The notes under the pieces were generated by a model that worked only from the letters and a program-made list of their open reading frames with translations, made no database searches and was not told the origin of the DNA. Of a stretch of 64,000 bases of DNA, positions 53,715-61,152 are shown in pieces. Both the position numbers and the translations under genes were made by a program. The first letter of the stretch is position 1. Each line of letters starts with the position of its first letter. This DNA comes from an uncultured Methanomassiliicoccus sp. (GTDB lineage Archaea; Thermoplasmatota; Thermoplasmata; Methanomassiliicoccales; Methanomassiliicoccaceae), in NCBI GenBank assembly GCA_905202485.1, contig CAJKRY010000008.1, positions 1 through 64,000 of the forward strand, given 5' to 3'.

Positions 53715-54350
53715 TCAGGCCACCCCCGAACAGTCGATCAGGTACGTTCTCCAGCCCGCATACTTCTTACCAATGTCTCCAATCTTGCGTTCAGCCGTCC
53801 CTTCGATGAGATAATACCTCTTTCCCATCTTAGTTATATAGCACCCCTTTGGAGCGTCCAGATCATCTTCAGAGATACACGCTACACAGTGATTGGTTTT
53901 GTCAGATCCTTTCGGCCTTTCAACGAACACTAGATGAGCACTCATCCCGCAGCGGATGAGCATTGTTACTATGCACACTGCGGAGTCCTCGCAGTCCATC
54001 TTGCAGGTTCTGAGGCTGCCATACAGCGTTTTGACATCGTCTCCGGAAGGGTACCTGTCATCACGCGTATAAGGCATAGAATGAACAAAAGCCAGTATTG
54101 TTTTGATCTTATCCGGCTTTGACATTTTATCCAACCCCAGAAATTTGGCTAAAGCTGCAGCTGCATCGGAATCGGAGACAACGGACTGAGCGTACTCGTT
54201 GATCGTGTCTGCATGATTGGACACAAGCTCACCGTCAAGCGGCTCCTGCTTGTATACTCGTATCTTTCCATTGTACACAAATATGATATATTTTGAAACA
54301 AGGAATGATATCTGATTTAGGATTCGATTGATTGATCGAATAAAGCTCAT
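53715..54350 (-). CDS. Transglutaminase-like cysteine protease-fold protein
   Basis: The product has 211 residues from the ATG at 54350. A hydrophobic N-terminal segment (ILNQISFLVSKYIIFVY) precedes a transglutaminase-like core: YGSLRTCKMDCEDSAVC with Cys120, and TNHCVAC with His154, the expected catalytic pair. Such proteins cut or cross-link amide bonds. In a provirus it might process the host envelope or a virion protein (inference). It lies in the minus-strand operon between ASCH-like and Cys-rich genes. Confidence 0.72.
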   Translation of the reverse strand: MSFIRSINRILNQISFLVSKYIIFVYNGKIRVYKQEPLDGELVSNHADTINEYAQSVVSDSDAAAALAKFLGLDKMSKPDKIKTILAFVHSMPYTRDDRYPSGDDVKTLYGSLRTCKMDCEDSAVCIVTMLIRCGMSAHLVFVERPKGSDKTNHCVACISEDDLDAPKGCYITKMGKRYYLIEGTAERKIGDIGKKYAGWRTYLIDCSGVA

Positions 54351-54352
54351 AA

Positions 54353-54550
54353 TCAGCGCCCCCTCAGCATGACTAAGGCATGAAATAGTGGAAAGTTGCA
54401 GCTCCTGCAATCTCCAAGTGTACACTTACATTTGCAGAGTGTGCAGATATGATTGTCAGCGAGATATCTCCCATCTGCAGAGGGCTTTGCAAGGTCATCT
54501 GCAATGTAATCAGCACTTGAGTTTGCAGGGACGCTAATATAATCCTTCAT
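54353..54550 (-). CDS. Small Cys-rich protein
   Basis: The product has 65 residues. CTLCKCKCTLGDCRSC (about 37-52) has six cysteines, probably a zinc or iron-sulphur knuckle. It is two bases before the transglutaminase-like start and overlaps the upstream gene by four bases. Confidence 0.6.
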   Translation of the reverse strand: MKDYISVPANSSADYIADDLAKPSADGRYLADNHICTLCKCKCTLGDCRSCNFPLFHALVMLRGR

Positions 54551-54777
54551 TTGCTTCCCCCCTTTACAAGACCCAGCTCTTCCGCGTAGGCGGTGGAATT
54601 AGCTGCAGCTGCAATCTTATCATTTAGTTCTTCAAATGTCCGGAAATACAGCTTGTATCTGCAGTTAGCCGGCCCAACTTCTACGCTTTGAAGAGGTGCA
54701 TCGTACTCATCTGATGTTGTGACTGTCACGCTGCAGCCTGCTGCAATGAGATCCTTAATTGATTCCTTATCGATCAC
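54547..54777 (-). CDS. Uncharacterised 76-residue protein
   Basis: The product starts at GTG inside the end of the upstream gene. Alpha/beta sequence without recognised motifs. Its place in the overlapping run supports its being a gene. Confidence 0.6.
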   Translation of the reverse strand: MIDKESIKDLIAAGCSVTVTTSDEYDAPLQSVEVGPANCRYKLYFRTFEELNDKIAAAANSTAYAEELGLVKGGSK

Positions 54778-54944
54778 AGAAAACCCTCCACAGACGTGAT
54801 GTAGTCATCGATTGCAGACTTTGCTTCTTTGAGTTTGGATCTGATTGTTGATCTGTAATACGCACTTATTGAGCAGCTGTTGAGATCTTCCTGCCATCCC
54901 TCGATGATTTTGCTCATCTCAATTAAGTTCAGAACAGTAATCAT
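54774..54944 (-). CDS. Uncharacterised 56-residue helical protein
   Basis: The product runs MITVLNLIEMSKIIEGWQED and continues as amphipathic helices to SVEGFL. It overlaps the genes on both sides by four bases. No family recognised. Confidence 0.55.
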   Translation of the reverse strand: MITVLNLIEMSKIIEGWQEDLNSCSISAYYRSTIRSKLKEAKSAIDDYITSVEGFL

Positions 54945-55198
54945 TTAAACCGCCTCACAAGGATCTTCTGTCTGATCTTCGTACCTTCAACAATCCCTGT
55001 TTTCAGAACAAGACTGGTCGTGTCTTCAGGGACATCTACAGACAGATCGACTTTAAGATGGCCAGGGATCTCTCCGATGTTAATTTTGATCGGCGTATTG
55101 CTTTTAGATGTGTAACAGTAAAGCTCCCAGTTAGGGTGCTTGTATTGCTCCCAGATCTTGTAGCCCATTTCGCTTTTGCTTCTGACGCGGACGATCAT
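54941..55198 (-). CDS. Uncharacterised 85-residue beta-rich protein
   Basis: The sequence reads as alternating strands (IVRVRSKSEMGYKIWEQY, GHLKVDLSVDV, SLVLKTGIV) with a basic end. Four-base overlaps on both sides. Not recognised. Confidence 0.6.
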   Translation of the reverse strand: MIVRVRSKSEMGYKIWEQYKHPNWELYCYTSKSNTPIKINIGEIPGHLKVDLSVDVPEDTTSLVLKTGIVEGTKIRQKILVRRFK

Positions 55199-55611
55199 TG
55201 CTGCTCACCGTCCTCATCCTTTTTTGCTCCAATCACAAATACGTGTACTCCAGATCCCTTGTCTTCTTTTTCAGATTTTTTCATTTCAGCTTCTGCAATC
55301 TGTTTTGCTTTCTCCCCACATTCTACGATGCGGTTTCTGAGCAATTTGCTAAATATGAAAAACTCGAATGGAGACAAGCTGCATACTATCTCTTGATTGG
55401 TCTTTTTTAATTCCTGCTCTGGAACTAAATCAGATAGTATGATTTTTTCATAATCAATAGCATATTTTTCTGCATGATCGATATGAGATATCGCTTCGGC
55501 CACAGTGTTTTCGCAACAGTCTTGTATTGTGCTTGCTGCGTACATATTGACAAGATCTGCGTGATGCTTGTGATACATCACAAGCCGCATGATGTAATAG
55601 AGCTCACTCAT
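55195..55611 (-). CDS. Uncharacterised 138-residue helical protein
   Basis: Helical throughout with a charged C-terminal half (KQIAEAEMKKSEKEDKGS). It begins in the stop codon of a 26-residue frame and ends in the next gene start. Not recognised. Confidence 0.65.
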   Translation of the reverse strand: MSELYYIMRLVMYHKHHADLVNMYAASTIQDCCENTVAEAISHIDHAEKYAIDYEKIILSDLVPEQELKKTNQEIVCSLSPFEFFIFSKLLRNRIVECGEKAKQIAEAEMKKSEKEDKGSGVHVFVIGAKKDEDGEQQ

Positions 55612-55688
55612 TCATATTCCTCCCAGGAAAGAATAAGTTCCATGTCTTCCGCTACCATTTTCAGAAAGCTTTCGGGCTCTGAGATCAT
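55608..55688 (-). CDS. 26-residue acidic peptide
   Basis: Product from MISEPESFLKM to LSWEEYE, with GGAGGGA eight bases upstream and four-base overlaps at both ends. It may act mainly in translational coupling. Confidence 0.4.
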   Translation of the reverse strand: MISEPESFLKMVAEDMELILSWEEYE

Positions 55689-55879
55689 TTGGATCCCTCC
55701 TTCATCATGTTTATGAGGCCGTTTAATTTCTGTTGAGTAACAAATAAATCGTTGCAGATGAATCTAGAGAGGATCTCTGCAGCAAAAGTCCAGTCTGATC
55801 CAGGAAGTTTTTCAAGATCGTTTTTCATTTCCAGAAGTGAACTGGACATTTCCATCAGTCTCTCTTTTGCAGAGATCAT
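55685..55879 (-). CDS. Small helical protein
   Basis: The product has 64 residues with two helices (KERLMEMSSSLLEMKNDLEK, LFVTQQKLNGLINMMKEG). Four-base overlaps with both neighbours. Not recognised. Confidence 0.55.
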   Translation of the reverse strand: MISAKERLMEMSSSLLEMKNDLEKLPGSDWTFAAEILSRFICNDLFVTQQKLNGLINMMKEGSK

Positions 55880-56169
55880 TTCTCCAGCCTCCTTGCAAGC
55901 TCTTTAGAGGCTTCCCCTCGTTCATCATACAGCGCCTTATCCAGCTCCCAGATCGCACGCCTCAGCTCACGGTCTGCTTTGTGAGCCTGTTTGAATAGCT
56001 CATCGCATTTTTTAGTCTCGGATGCCTCCTCATATGCTGAGGAGATCAGATAGAGAATTGAAGCAGAAGTGTTAAGCATCTCGTATAGGTCTTTCAATCT
56101 CGTCATGATCGTAGAGAGATCCACCCTGCGGTCAATCAAGTCTTCCAAACTCACTGGTTTGGATGTCAT
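55876..56169 (-). CDS. Uncharacterised 97-residue coiled-coil-like protein
   Basis: Long helices with heptad-like spacing (RLKDLYEMLNTSASILYLI, ELRRAIWELDKALYDE). Overlaps both neighbours by four bases. It resembles the 64- and 162-residue neighbours in being helical, charged and without motifs. Confidence 0.6.
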   Translation of the reverse strand: MTSKPVSLEDLIDRRVDLSTIMTRLKDLYEMLNTSASILYLISSAYEEASETKKCDELFKQAHKADRELRRAIWELDKALYDERGEASKELARRLEK

Positions 56170-56654
56170 TCTGAAGCCTCCTCTTTAGGCTGCATGCTTT
56201 TTATGAGCGCGAGTACGCGCCCGTGAGATCTTCCCAGGTCATACGCAAGCTCCGCGATCTGATGTTTTAGTGTGCAATCGGGACATAACGTGACAAGATC
56301 ATGCAGAGATGCAACGACGCGAAGAGATTCTTCTGTGTAGCTGTGCAGTTCATCTAATGCCCCTTTTACTGTTCTGGGGAACTCTCTGCTTCTCTCAGCT
56401 TCCTGCAGTACTTCGAGGATATCGTTTCCCTCTGCATCATAGACATGCACGTCCTCCCAGCAGACATCATTGGGGTTTATCTGATCGTACAGATCTGTGT
56501 CTACATGATATAAGAGCACCCAAAACTTGTGAACATTGTCGTATAAAGCGACTGATTTTTTGTATGCATCAATATCCGACTCAGATAGGGATATGTCATA
56601 CTCATTCATCTCTTCATGATTAACGAGACGAAAAACAAACTTACAGTCGCTCAT
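56166..56654 (-). CDS. Uncharacterised 162-residue acidic protein
   Basis: An N-terminal beta part (CKFVFRLVNHEEMNEYDISL) is followed by a helical C-terminal half containing LCPDCTLKHQIAELAYDLG. No domain recognised. It directly follows the first gene of the operon. Confidence 0.65.
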   Translation of the reverse strand: MSDCKFVFRLVNHEEMNEYDISLSESDIDAYKKSVALYDNVHKFWVLLYHVDTDLYDQINPNDVCWEDVHVYDAEGNDILEVLQEAERSREFPRTVKGALDELHSYTEESLRVVASLHDLVTLCPDCTLKHQIAELAYDLGRSHGRVLALIKSMQPKEEASE

Positions 56655-57167
56655 TTAAAGTCCCTCCAGTTTTCCCTGAGCTTTCACAACCTCGTCTGAC
56701 AGCGAGATAACGTTTGGATTGTTTGGTGTCCTCACAAAATACCCAAGATTTATCAGATAGTTCCAATAAGTACGACTTACAGGGACTTCTAAAACATAGA
56801 GCGGATCACGACTCATCAGCTGTGCAAAATAATCAAAAGTAAAGCACTGAATCCCATCTAGTGTTTCAGTATACATGACAGGCAGCACATTTTCCAAGAT
56901 CTGCTGACCGAATCTTTTCTTCATATCAGCAGGCTCCCTTTTCCAGTCTGCAGGTATTTCCTCCCCATAGATTCTCTGAAAAAACGAGAATGATTCTCTA
57001 ACTACTGCTTGAGATAATCCTCTTGGATTTTCAATTTTGTATTTGTTCCAGTATTTTGCAATGTGTGGTGGTACGCATATCTGAAATCGAGAGTATTTCT
57101 CCGATCCTGAGATGTCGTACTCCTTTGTGTTCAGTCTTTCGACTATGCTATCTATGCTATTGTTCAT
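56655..57167 (-). CDS. First gene of the element's minus-strand operon, unknown function
   Basis: The 170-residue product has CVPPHIAKYWNKYKIENPRG (about 31-50) and a C-terminal winged-helix-like part ending NPNVISLSDEVVKAQGKLEG. GAGGTG precedes the ATG. Its promoter region has a TATA box and the GTGTATACAC palindrome, so it and the dozen genes downstream are probably switched by that operator. Confidence 0.7.
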   Translation of the reverse strand: MNNSIDSIVERLNTKEYDISGSEKYSRFQICVPPHIAKYWNKYKIENPRGLSQAVVRESFSFFQRIYGEEIPADWKREPADMKKRFGQQILENVLPVMYTETLDGIQCFTFDYFAQLMSRDPLYVLEVPVSRTYWNYLINLGYFVRTPNNPNVISLSDEVVKAQGKLEGL

Positions 57168-57198
57168 TTTCGCACCTCGCCCTGTTTTTGGGCTAAAT

Positions 57199-57208
57199 GT
57201 GTATACAC
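57199..57208. promoter_or_regulatory. GTGTATACAC palindrome, copy 1
   Basis: A perfect 10-base palindrome between the minus-strand TATA-like ATTTTATATAG (57213-57223) and the start of the operon at 57167, where a repressor would act. Identical copies lie at 57844 and 58066. Confidence 0.6.
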
Positions 57209-57302
57209 CTATCGCTATATAAAATATGGCATAAGTATGCTAAAAAACATACATAATCTAAACAAGCAGATATACATTTAATGGCATTATCCATTGATAA
57301 AG

Positions 57303-57512
57303 ATGGTAAATACACTAGAAGAGCCTGAGTATGCTATTGGGGAACCAATTACATGTTTACAAATTCAGAAATATAGCCGAATTGGGATTAAAGATGTTAT
57401 GCGTGAGTATATGAAAATCATTCCAGATAGTTGGATAGTTGTAAGAAAAGGAACTTGTGGAACTGTTATATTCGAAAAATATGAGGGGGAATTGGATGAA
57501 GAAAAGACCTAA
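57303..57512 (+). CDS. Small AbrB-like protein 1
   Basis: The product is about 69 residues. MREYMKIIPDSWIVVRKGTCGTVIFEKYEG has the swapped-hairpin look of AbrB/SpoVT regulators. A TATA-like GATATACAT about 30 bases upstream suggests a nearly leaderless transcript; an in-frame TTG at 57294 is possible. Divergent from the minus-strand operon, overlapping the next gene. Confidence 0.6.
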   Translation: MVNTLEEPEYAIGEPITCLQIQKYSRIGIKDVMREYMKIIPDSWIVVRKGTCGTVIFEKYEGELDEEKT

Positions 57513-57714
57513 ATTCTCAGAAGGAGAAGTGATTACACATCAATATGTGACGCCTGCGAGATATACAGTCCTTCATCGTTCAGTAATGTCTCAATTAGAT
57601 GCAGATATTGGTGATTGGATTGGTGTGTATGCATTGGGTAATGGGAAAGTTGTTCTTAAAAAGATAAGTAACATAGATGTATCTGAAGAAATAAACATTC
57701 TTAAAAAGATTTAG
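57496..57714 (+). CDS. Small AbrB-like protein 2
   Basis: The product has 72 residues from the ATG at 57496. VIGDWIGVYALGNGKVVLKK-like sequence (about 38-57) resembles the second half of an AbrB hairpin (DIGDWIGVY, GKVVLKKI). It overlaps the previous gene by 17 bases. The pair probably forms a regulator of the divergent operon or of the GTGTATACAC sites. Confidence 0.6.
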   Translation: MKKRPKFSEGEVITHQYVTPARYTVLHRSVMSQLDADIGDWIGVYALGNGKVVLKKISNIDVSEEINILKKI

Positions 57715-57724
57715 TAATCGTTTA

Positions 57725-57762
57725 GGGCCCCAGATTTCTGAGGCCCAAGGGGCATAAACCCC
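57725..57762 (+). terminator. Two G/C hairpins after the AbrB-like pair
   Basis: GGGCC/GGCCC (57725-57746) and GGGG/CCCC (57749-57762) follow the stop codon by a few bases. No T-run follows. Confidence 0.4.
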
Positions 57763-57767
57763 AGGTG

Positions 57768-57795
57768 CGAAATGTGAATAGCATAACACATTTCG
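57768..57795. repeat. Perfect 9-bp inverted repeat
   Basis: CGAAATGTG and CACATTTCG are exact arms around a 10-base spacer, between the AbrB-like pair and the repeat-rich region. Confidence 0.6.
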
Positions 57796-57843
57796 AAGCC
57801 AATAGGTATTTTGGATATATTTTGATTTTGAGTGTTATCCAAT

Positions 57844-57853
57844 GTGTATACAC
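57844..57853. promoter_or_regulatory. GTGTATACAC palindrome, copy 2
   Basis: Followed by TTAATA and a G/A-rich tract to about 57880. Together they form the left arm of a long inverted repeat with 58035-58075. Confidence 0.6.
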
Positions 57854-58065
57854 TTAATAGGGGGGAGGGGGGGAGGGTGATTATAAGAAAACATGGAAAC
57901 CTGATGTGTGTTTTTAAGTTTCTTTTTTCATTTTCTTTTTCTCTTCTTTTTCTCTTTATAATGTATAATATAATAGAAGATTATTTTTCTTTAAAGTTAG
58001 ACATTCTTTCAATCATATAGGTTAATCATACTTTCCACCCTCTCTCCCCCTCCCCCTCCCTTTAA

Positions 58066-58075
58066 GTGTATACAC
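58066..58075. promoter_or_regulatory. GTGTATACAC palindrome, copy 3
   Basis: Ends the right arm of the long inverted repeat, preceded by a C/T-rich tract and TTTAA. Confidence 0.6.
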
Positions 58076-58211
58076 ACTCCTTTAAATATCAAAAAACCCT
58101 CCGCGTTAATCACATCAACCGATGTAGTGCCCTTGTGAGTATGCTGTTGATGTGTTTGTTTGTTGTGTTGCTGTTTCCCGGAATCTTCTGCAGTTTTAGT
58201 TCTTCTCACAC

Positions 58212-58247
58212 ACTCTCTCACTCTCTCCTTAGTAGTACTACCACTTA
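58212..58247. repeat. CT-rich direct repeat, copy 1
   Basis: CACTCTCTCACTCTCTCC followed by TTAGTAGTACTACCACTT. Confidence 0.7.
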
Positions 58248-58290
58248 TTTTCAGAATAACTTCCGTCTTGTTTTTCTGCAGCTCTCTCTC

Positions 58291-58327
58291 ACTCTCTCAC
58301 TCTCTCTCCCTAGTAGTATACTACTTG
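58291..58327. repeat. CT-rich direct repeat, copy 2
   Basis: Same layout as copy 1: CACTCTCTCACTCTCTCTCC followed by CTAGTAGTATACTACTT, where AGTAGTATACTACT is a perfect 14-base palindrome. Confidence 0.7.
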
Positions 58328-58377
58328 CGCTACATCCGCAGATCAAAATCATCGCCAGACTATACGGTCGGGAGGAC

Positions 58378-58539
58378 ATGATCGTCGAAATACGCATTTA
58401 TGTCAAGACTGTAACAGTCTATACTGCAGAAGACGTAGCAGAAAAGATCAGACGGCTTTTAGGTCCAGGATCCAAGGTTGAGGTAATCAACTATTACATG
58501 ACCTGGAAGGATGTGGAGTTCAACAGACTCTTTGAGTAA
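58378..58539 (+). CDS. Uncharacterised 53-residue protein
   Basis: The ATG at 58378 has GGGAGG five bases upstream. The product (MIVEIRIYVKTVTVYTAED, then EKIRRLLGPGSKVEVI) alternates strand and helix like a small ferredoxin-like or SHOCT-size domain. A terminator follows at once, and the CT-rich repeats lie upstream. Confidence 0.6.
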   Translation: MIVEIRIYVKTVTVYTAEDVAEKIRRLLGPGSKVEVINYYMTWKDVEFNRLFE

Positions 58540-58546
58540 TCTATGC

Positions 58547-58574
58547 GAGCAGGTCTGACCTGCTCATCTTTTTT
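58547..58574 (+). terminator. Hairpin plus T-run
   Basis: GAGCAGGT pairs with ACCTGCTC around CTG, followed by ATCTTTTTT. It follows the stop codon of the 53-residue gene by eight bases. Confidence 0.75.
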
Positions 58575-58924
58575 ATGTAGTAAAAGAAAAAAGAAAAAAG
58601 AAAAAGAGTGGGCCCGAAGGCCCGAGTGAAATCTGAATGCGACTTCAGACTTCATATTGGATATTTCAAATCTAATCTATATAATGTTGCCTAACCTAAT
58701 TTATAAAGTTAAATTGAATAATTATTTAATTACATGATTATAGACTTTTGCTAGTTTGCAATTTTAGAATAGAATATAACATGTAAATCTTGCACAGTAA
58801 AATTTACATTAGTAAATAAAAATAACTTATTCTATACATATATCTTATCTTATAACTATACATATGTAATTAAATAATTATAACATTTCTAAAATAAAAT
58901 AAAGAACTGGATAGAAGGATTTTC
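58575..58924. other. AT-rich intergenic region with nested inverted repeats
   Basis: No gene seen in about 350 bases. ATAATTATTTAATTACAT (58718-58735) has an exact reverse complement at 58864-58881; inside, ATGTAAAT (58781-58788) has one at 58802-58809. The region separates convergent transcription units and could be an origin, an AT-rich structural element or a bidirectional terminator. Confidence 0.55.
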
Positions 58925-59647
58925 TTAATTTCCAGTTCTCTTCCTTAAGATCTCTACAGCAGCCTCTTTTTCTTCAGGAGTTCCTGTAGATCCTTTCCGG
59001 ATTACATCTACACCTCTTTCAAATGAGAACCTACCAATCTCTATATTTCTAATAACCTGCTCAAGCTTCCGACTCATTGAAGAACCCATTGTAACAGAAT
59101 TTACAGGAGCTGAAACGGATATGCGCGGCGGTGCTGCAGCAGTATTTTTGATGGCCTCTATCTCTCCAGATATTGCATTCCAGCACCTGTCTGTATTCTC
59201 AATCACTTCTTGATCGATTCTTTGCTTCTCCTCATAGCTGCAGCCGTCTCCCATTACATATCTGCAGTCTTCCAGGATCTTGATAAATGATGTCACGTTG
59301 AGCACTGTGCATTGAAAGAGCCCGAGCGGTGGCATTATATTAGGCAGCCTTGGATCGACAAAAACTGGGTGGATCTTTTTCGATTTAGATCCTCTGTACA
59401 ATACACCTGCTTCAAAATTGATCCAAGGACTTAACATATTCTCTTCTGTGAGACAGATCACTCCGATGTCTGAGTCATAGAGATTGTCCATAACCTCCTT
59501 AGGCCATATAGACCCCTGAGGAATGTCCTTATCAGACGTCCAAACGTGGATGTCTTCGTGTACTTCATCAAGCGCTCTGCCTAATGTTTGTGCGGCTTTT
59601 TTACTTCTTTCTCCGGACCAGCTGATAAAGACTTTGACTGGTGACAT
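58925..59647 (-). CDS. TIR-domain protein
   Basis: The product has 240 residues. Residues 3-140 are a TIR domain: KVFISWSGERSKKAAQTL (strand A and helix A), VWTSDKDIPQGSIW (BB loop region), IGVICLTEENMLSPWINFEA with Glu79 in the place of the catalytic NADase Glu. The C-terminal 100 residues are helical and not recognised. Prokaryotic TIR proteins in defence systems degrade NAD or make cyclic ADP-ribose signals on phage sensing. It is last in an operon after a proteasome-fold hydrolase and a 53-residue protein, 48 bases downstream of the latter. Confidence 0.85.
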   Translation of the reverse strand: MSPVKVFISWSGERSKKAAQTLGRALDEVHEDIHVWTSDKDIPQGSIWPKEVMDNLYDSDIGVICLTEENMLSPWINFEAGVLYRGSKSKKIHPVFVDPRLPNIMPPLGLFQCTVLNVTSFIKILEDCRYVMGDGCSYEEKQRIDQEVIENTDRCWNAISGEIEAIKNTAAAPPRISVSAPVNSVTMGSSMSRKLEQVIRNIEIGRFSFERGVDVIRKGSTGTPEEKEAAVEILRKRTGN

Positions 59648-59695
59648 TACAAGCTAGATCAAATTCAAAATATATAAAGAAAAAAGAGAGGAAAG

Positions 59696-59857
59696 TTATT
59701 CTTTTGAGTTTTCAACATCTTTTGGATACTGCTTCTGGAAGGCATTGGAAATGACCTTGTAGATATAATCATCCTTGTGCTCATCCTCATATGCTTCCTT
59801 AAGTAGCTTCCTTTGTCCCCATGAAGACTGAGGCAGTTTTGCAGTTATCTTGTCCAT
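59696..59857 (-). CDS. 53-residue protein between Ntn hydrolase and TIR genes
   Basis: The product MDKITAKLPQSSWGQRKLLK continues with charged helices and ends DVENSKE. The ATG at 59857 lies one base after the stop of the Ntn gene, and GGGGGGAG precedes it. Not recognised. Translational coupling to the hydrolase suggests a partner or inhibitor (inference). Confidence 0.65.
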   Translation of the reverse strand: MDKITAKLPQSSWGQRKLLKEAYEDEHKDDYIYKVISNAFQKQYPKDVENSKE

Positions 59858-59858
59858 G

Positions 59859-61115
59859 TTACTCCCCCCGATAATATTTCTCAACATATGTAGGATTGAG
59901 TTCAAGGTTAAAATAATGTTTCCTTTGAAGCCACACCAAACCATCCCCTTTGGTGATTGTTGCAACATCCACAGGACCGCCCACGGTTTCTACATCCAGA
60001 GATATTCGGCGTTTCATTGAAGTAAGTTTTACAAGAGATTCGGCCATCTGTGCAAGTTCCAGAACCGGTGATTGACTTAATACCAAGAGGGTAGGGCTGA
60101 CATATTTGGCACTTCCCAGGTACTTCATCATTTCGAGATATTGTGATGCCTGATCTTCTACGATGCTGTTTAATTTTTCATTTGATCCATGCCTATATTC
60201 GCTGGTATTTCTTAATGCAGAAGTTAATGCTTTTTTCAAGAGTTCAACAGATATCTTCAGCATGTCAGGATACATGCCTTCCATATATCCAGATACTACA
60301 TCGCTCTGAGCAAAAGGCATGATGATATGCGGAGACTCTGGATCCAGTTGATAATGCTCTCTTAAGCGATACTTCAATTTTCCAAAAACATGTCCATTTG
60401 TTTCGTAGTATACATACGCTGGAAGATATTCGTCTTCTCCATATCCCATAATAACTATGCCAGTTTTAAAAGTGAGGATCACTTCGTCAGCTAAAATGAG
60501 CAATGCTACGTACTGCATAAATTCTTTGATTCTAAATGGAATGTTTCTCTCCTTCAATAATAGTTTTAGCTCTTCTTTGATGTTTTCAGTCATGAGTTTT
60601 TCTAAAGATCTCACACAGTCATCACGATCTCTGTCACAGATGTTATATGTCGTTCTAACATCCTCTCCAGCAACAGAAAGTAAATTATAGAATTCATCTG
60701 GTGAGATCTTCTTATCTGCCTTATCCATCTGAGCATAAATCAAATCGATGGAATGTGTGCACACTTCTAAAACAAGCTGTAAAGTAGTTACATTTTGCAG
60801 CGTCTCAGAAATCTGGCATCCAGGTTCACTAATTATATTTTCAAGATATTTGATGAAATCATCGCCATATTCCTTCAGCGTCTTAAATGACTTCTTCCCT
60901 AACTGTTTGCGATAGTCTTTGATCAATACCTCGGCTGGAACTCCAGAAATGCACGTGTTGTCATATATCATAATTCCAACTGGCTGATATTTTGAAAGAG
61001 AGAATATCTTATTGTCGTTGAATATTTTGGATTGGCCAAGAGCGTTTAATGTAGTTGCACTATCCGCTGCTATTGCAATCCCTTTTTTATTCATGATAAG
61101 AACCTCAGAAGTCAT
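59859..61115 (-). CDS. Large proteasome-fold Ntn hydrolase-like protein
   Basis: The 418-residue product begins MTSEVLIMNKKGIAIAADSA: Thr2 is the potential nucleophile after Met removal, Asp18 matches proteasome Asp17, and NKIF (Lys36) the active-site Lys; KYQPVGIMIYDN follows as the next strand. About 200 residues of helical insertion separate the N-terminal sheet from the end, GGPVDVATITKGDGLVWL (about 385-402), nearly the same as the end of the 235-residue protein at 12103-12810. Similar proteins of this size occur in bacteria without known function. It opens the operon with the 53-residue and TIR genes; an AbrB-like gene lies 37 bases upstream. Confidence 0.75.
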   Translation of the reverse strand: MTSEVLIMNKKGIAIAADSATTLNALGQSKIFNDNKIFSLSKYQPVGIMIYDNTCISGVPAEVLIKDYRKQLGKKSFKTLKEYGDDFIKYLENIISEPGCQISETLQNVTTLQLVLEVCTHSIDLIYAQMDKADKKISPDEFYNLLSVAGEDVRTTYNICDRDRDDCVRSLEKLMTENIKEELKLLLKERNIPFRIKEFMQYVALLILADEVILTFKTGIVIMGYGEDEYLPAYVYYETNGHVFGKLKYRLREHYQLDPESPHIIMPFAQSDVVSGYMEGMYPDMLKISVELLKKALTSALRNTSEYRHGSNEKLNSIVEDQASQYLEMMKYLGSAKYVSPTLLVLSQSPVLELAQMAESLVKLTSMKRRISLDVETVGGPVDVATITKGDGLVWLQRKHYFNLELNPTYVEKYYRGE

Positions 61116-61152
61116 GAGTACAGGATCGCCATACTAGTATTTTTAAATGCAA

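Larger units (their letters stand above)
57844..58075. repeat. Long inverted repeat: palindrome plus polypurine tract around an AT-rich core
   Basis: Left arm 57844-57881 reads GTGTATACAC, TTAATA, then G-runs with single A. The right arm (58035-58075), read in reverse complement, is GTGTATACAC, TTAAA, then the same kind of G/A tract ending in GGGTGG-A. The core of about 150 bases is very AT/T-rich. No convincing gene lies inside. The layout is like a replication origin or a regulatory hub of an extrachromosomal element. Confidence 0.6.
58076..58377. other. Non-coding C/T-repeat region before a small gene
   Basis: About 300 bases with no supported gene. It holds two CT-rich direct repeats (listed separately) and TAGTAGTA palindromes. 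An open frame runs across it but has low-complexity content. Confidence 0.5.

Noticed and set aside
58212..58330. Possible CRISPR array
   Set aside because: Only two CT-rich copies, no unique spacers of regular size and no cas genes nearby.
58066..58377. Longer N-terminal extension of the 53-residue gene
   Set aside because: The extension is CT-repeat low complexity; the ATG at 58378 has a good GGGAGG site.
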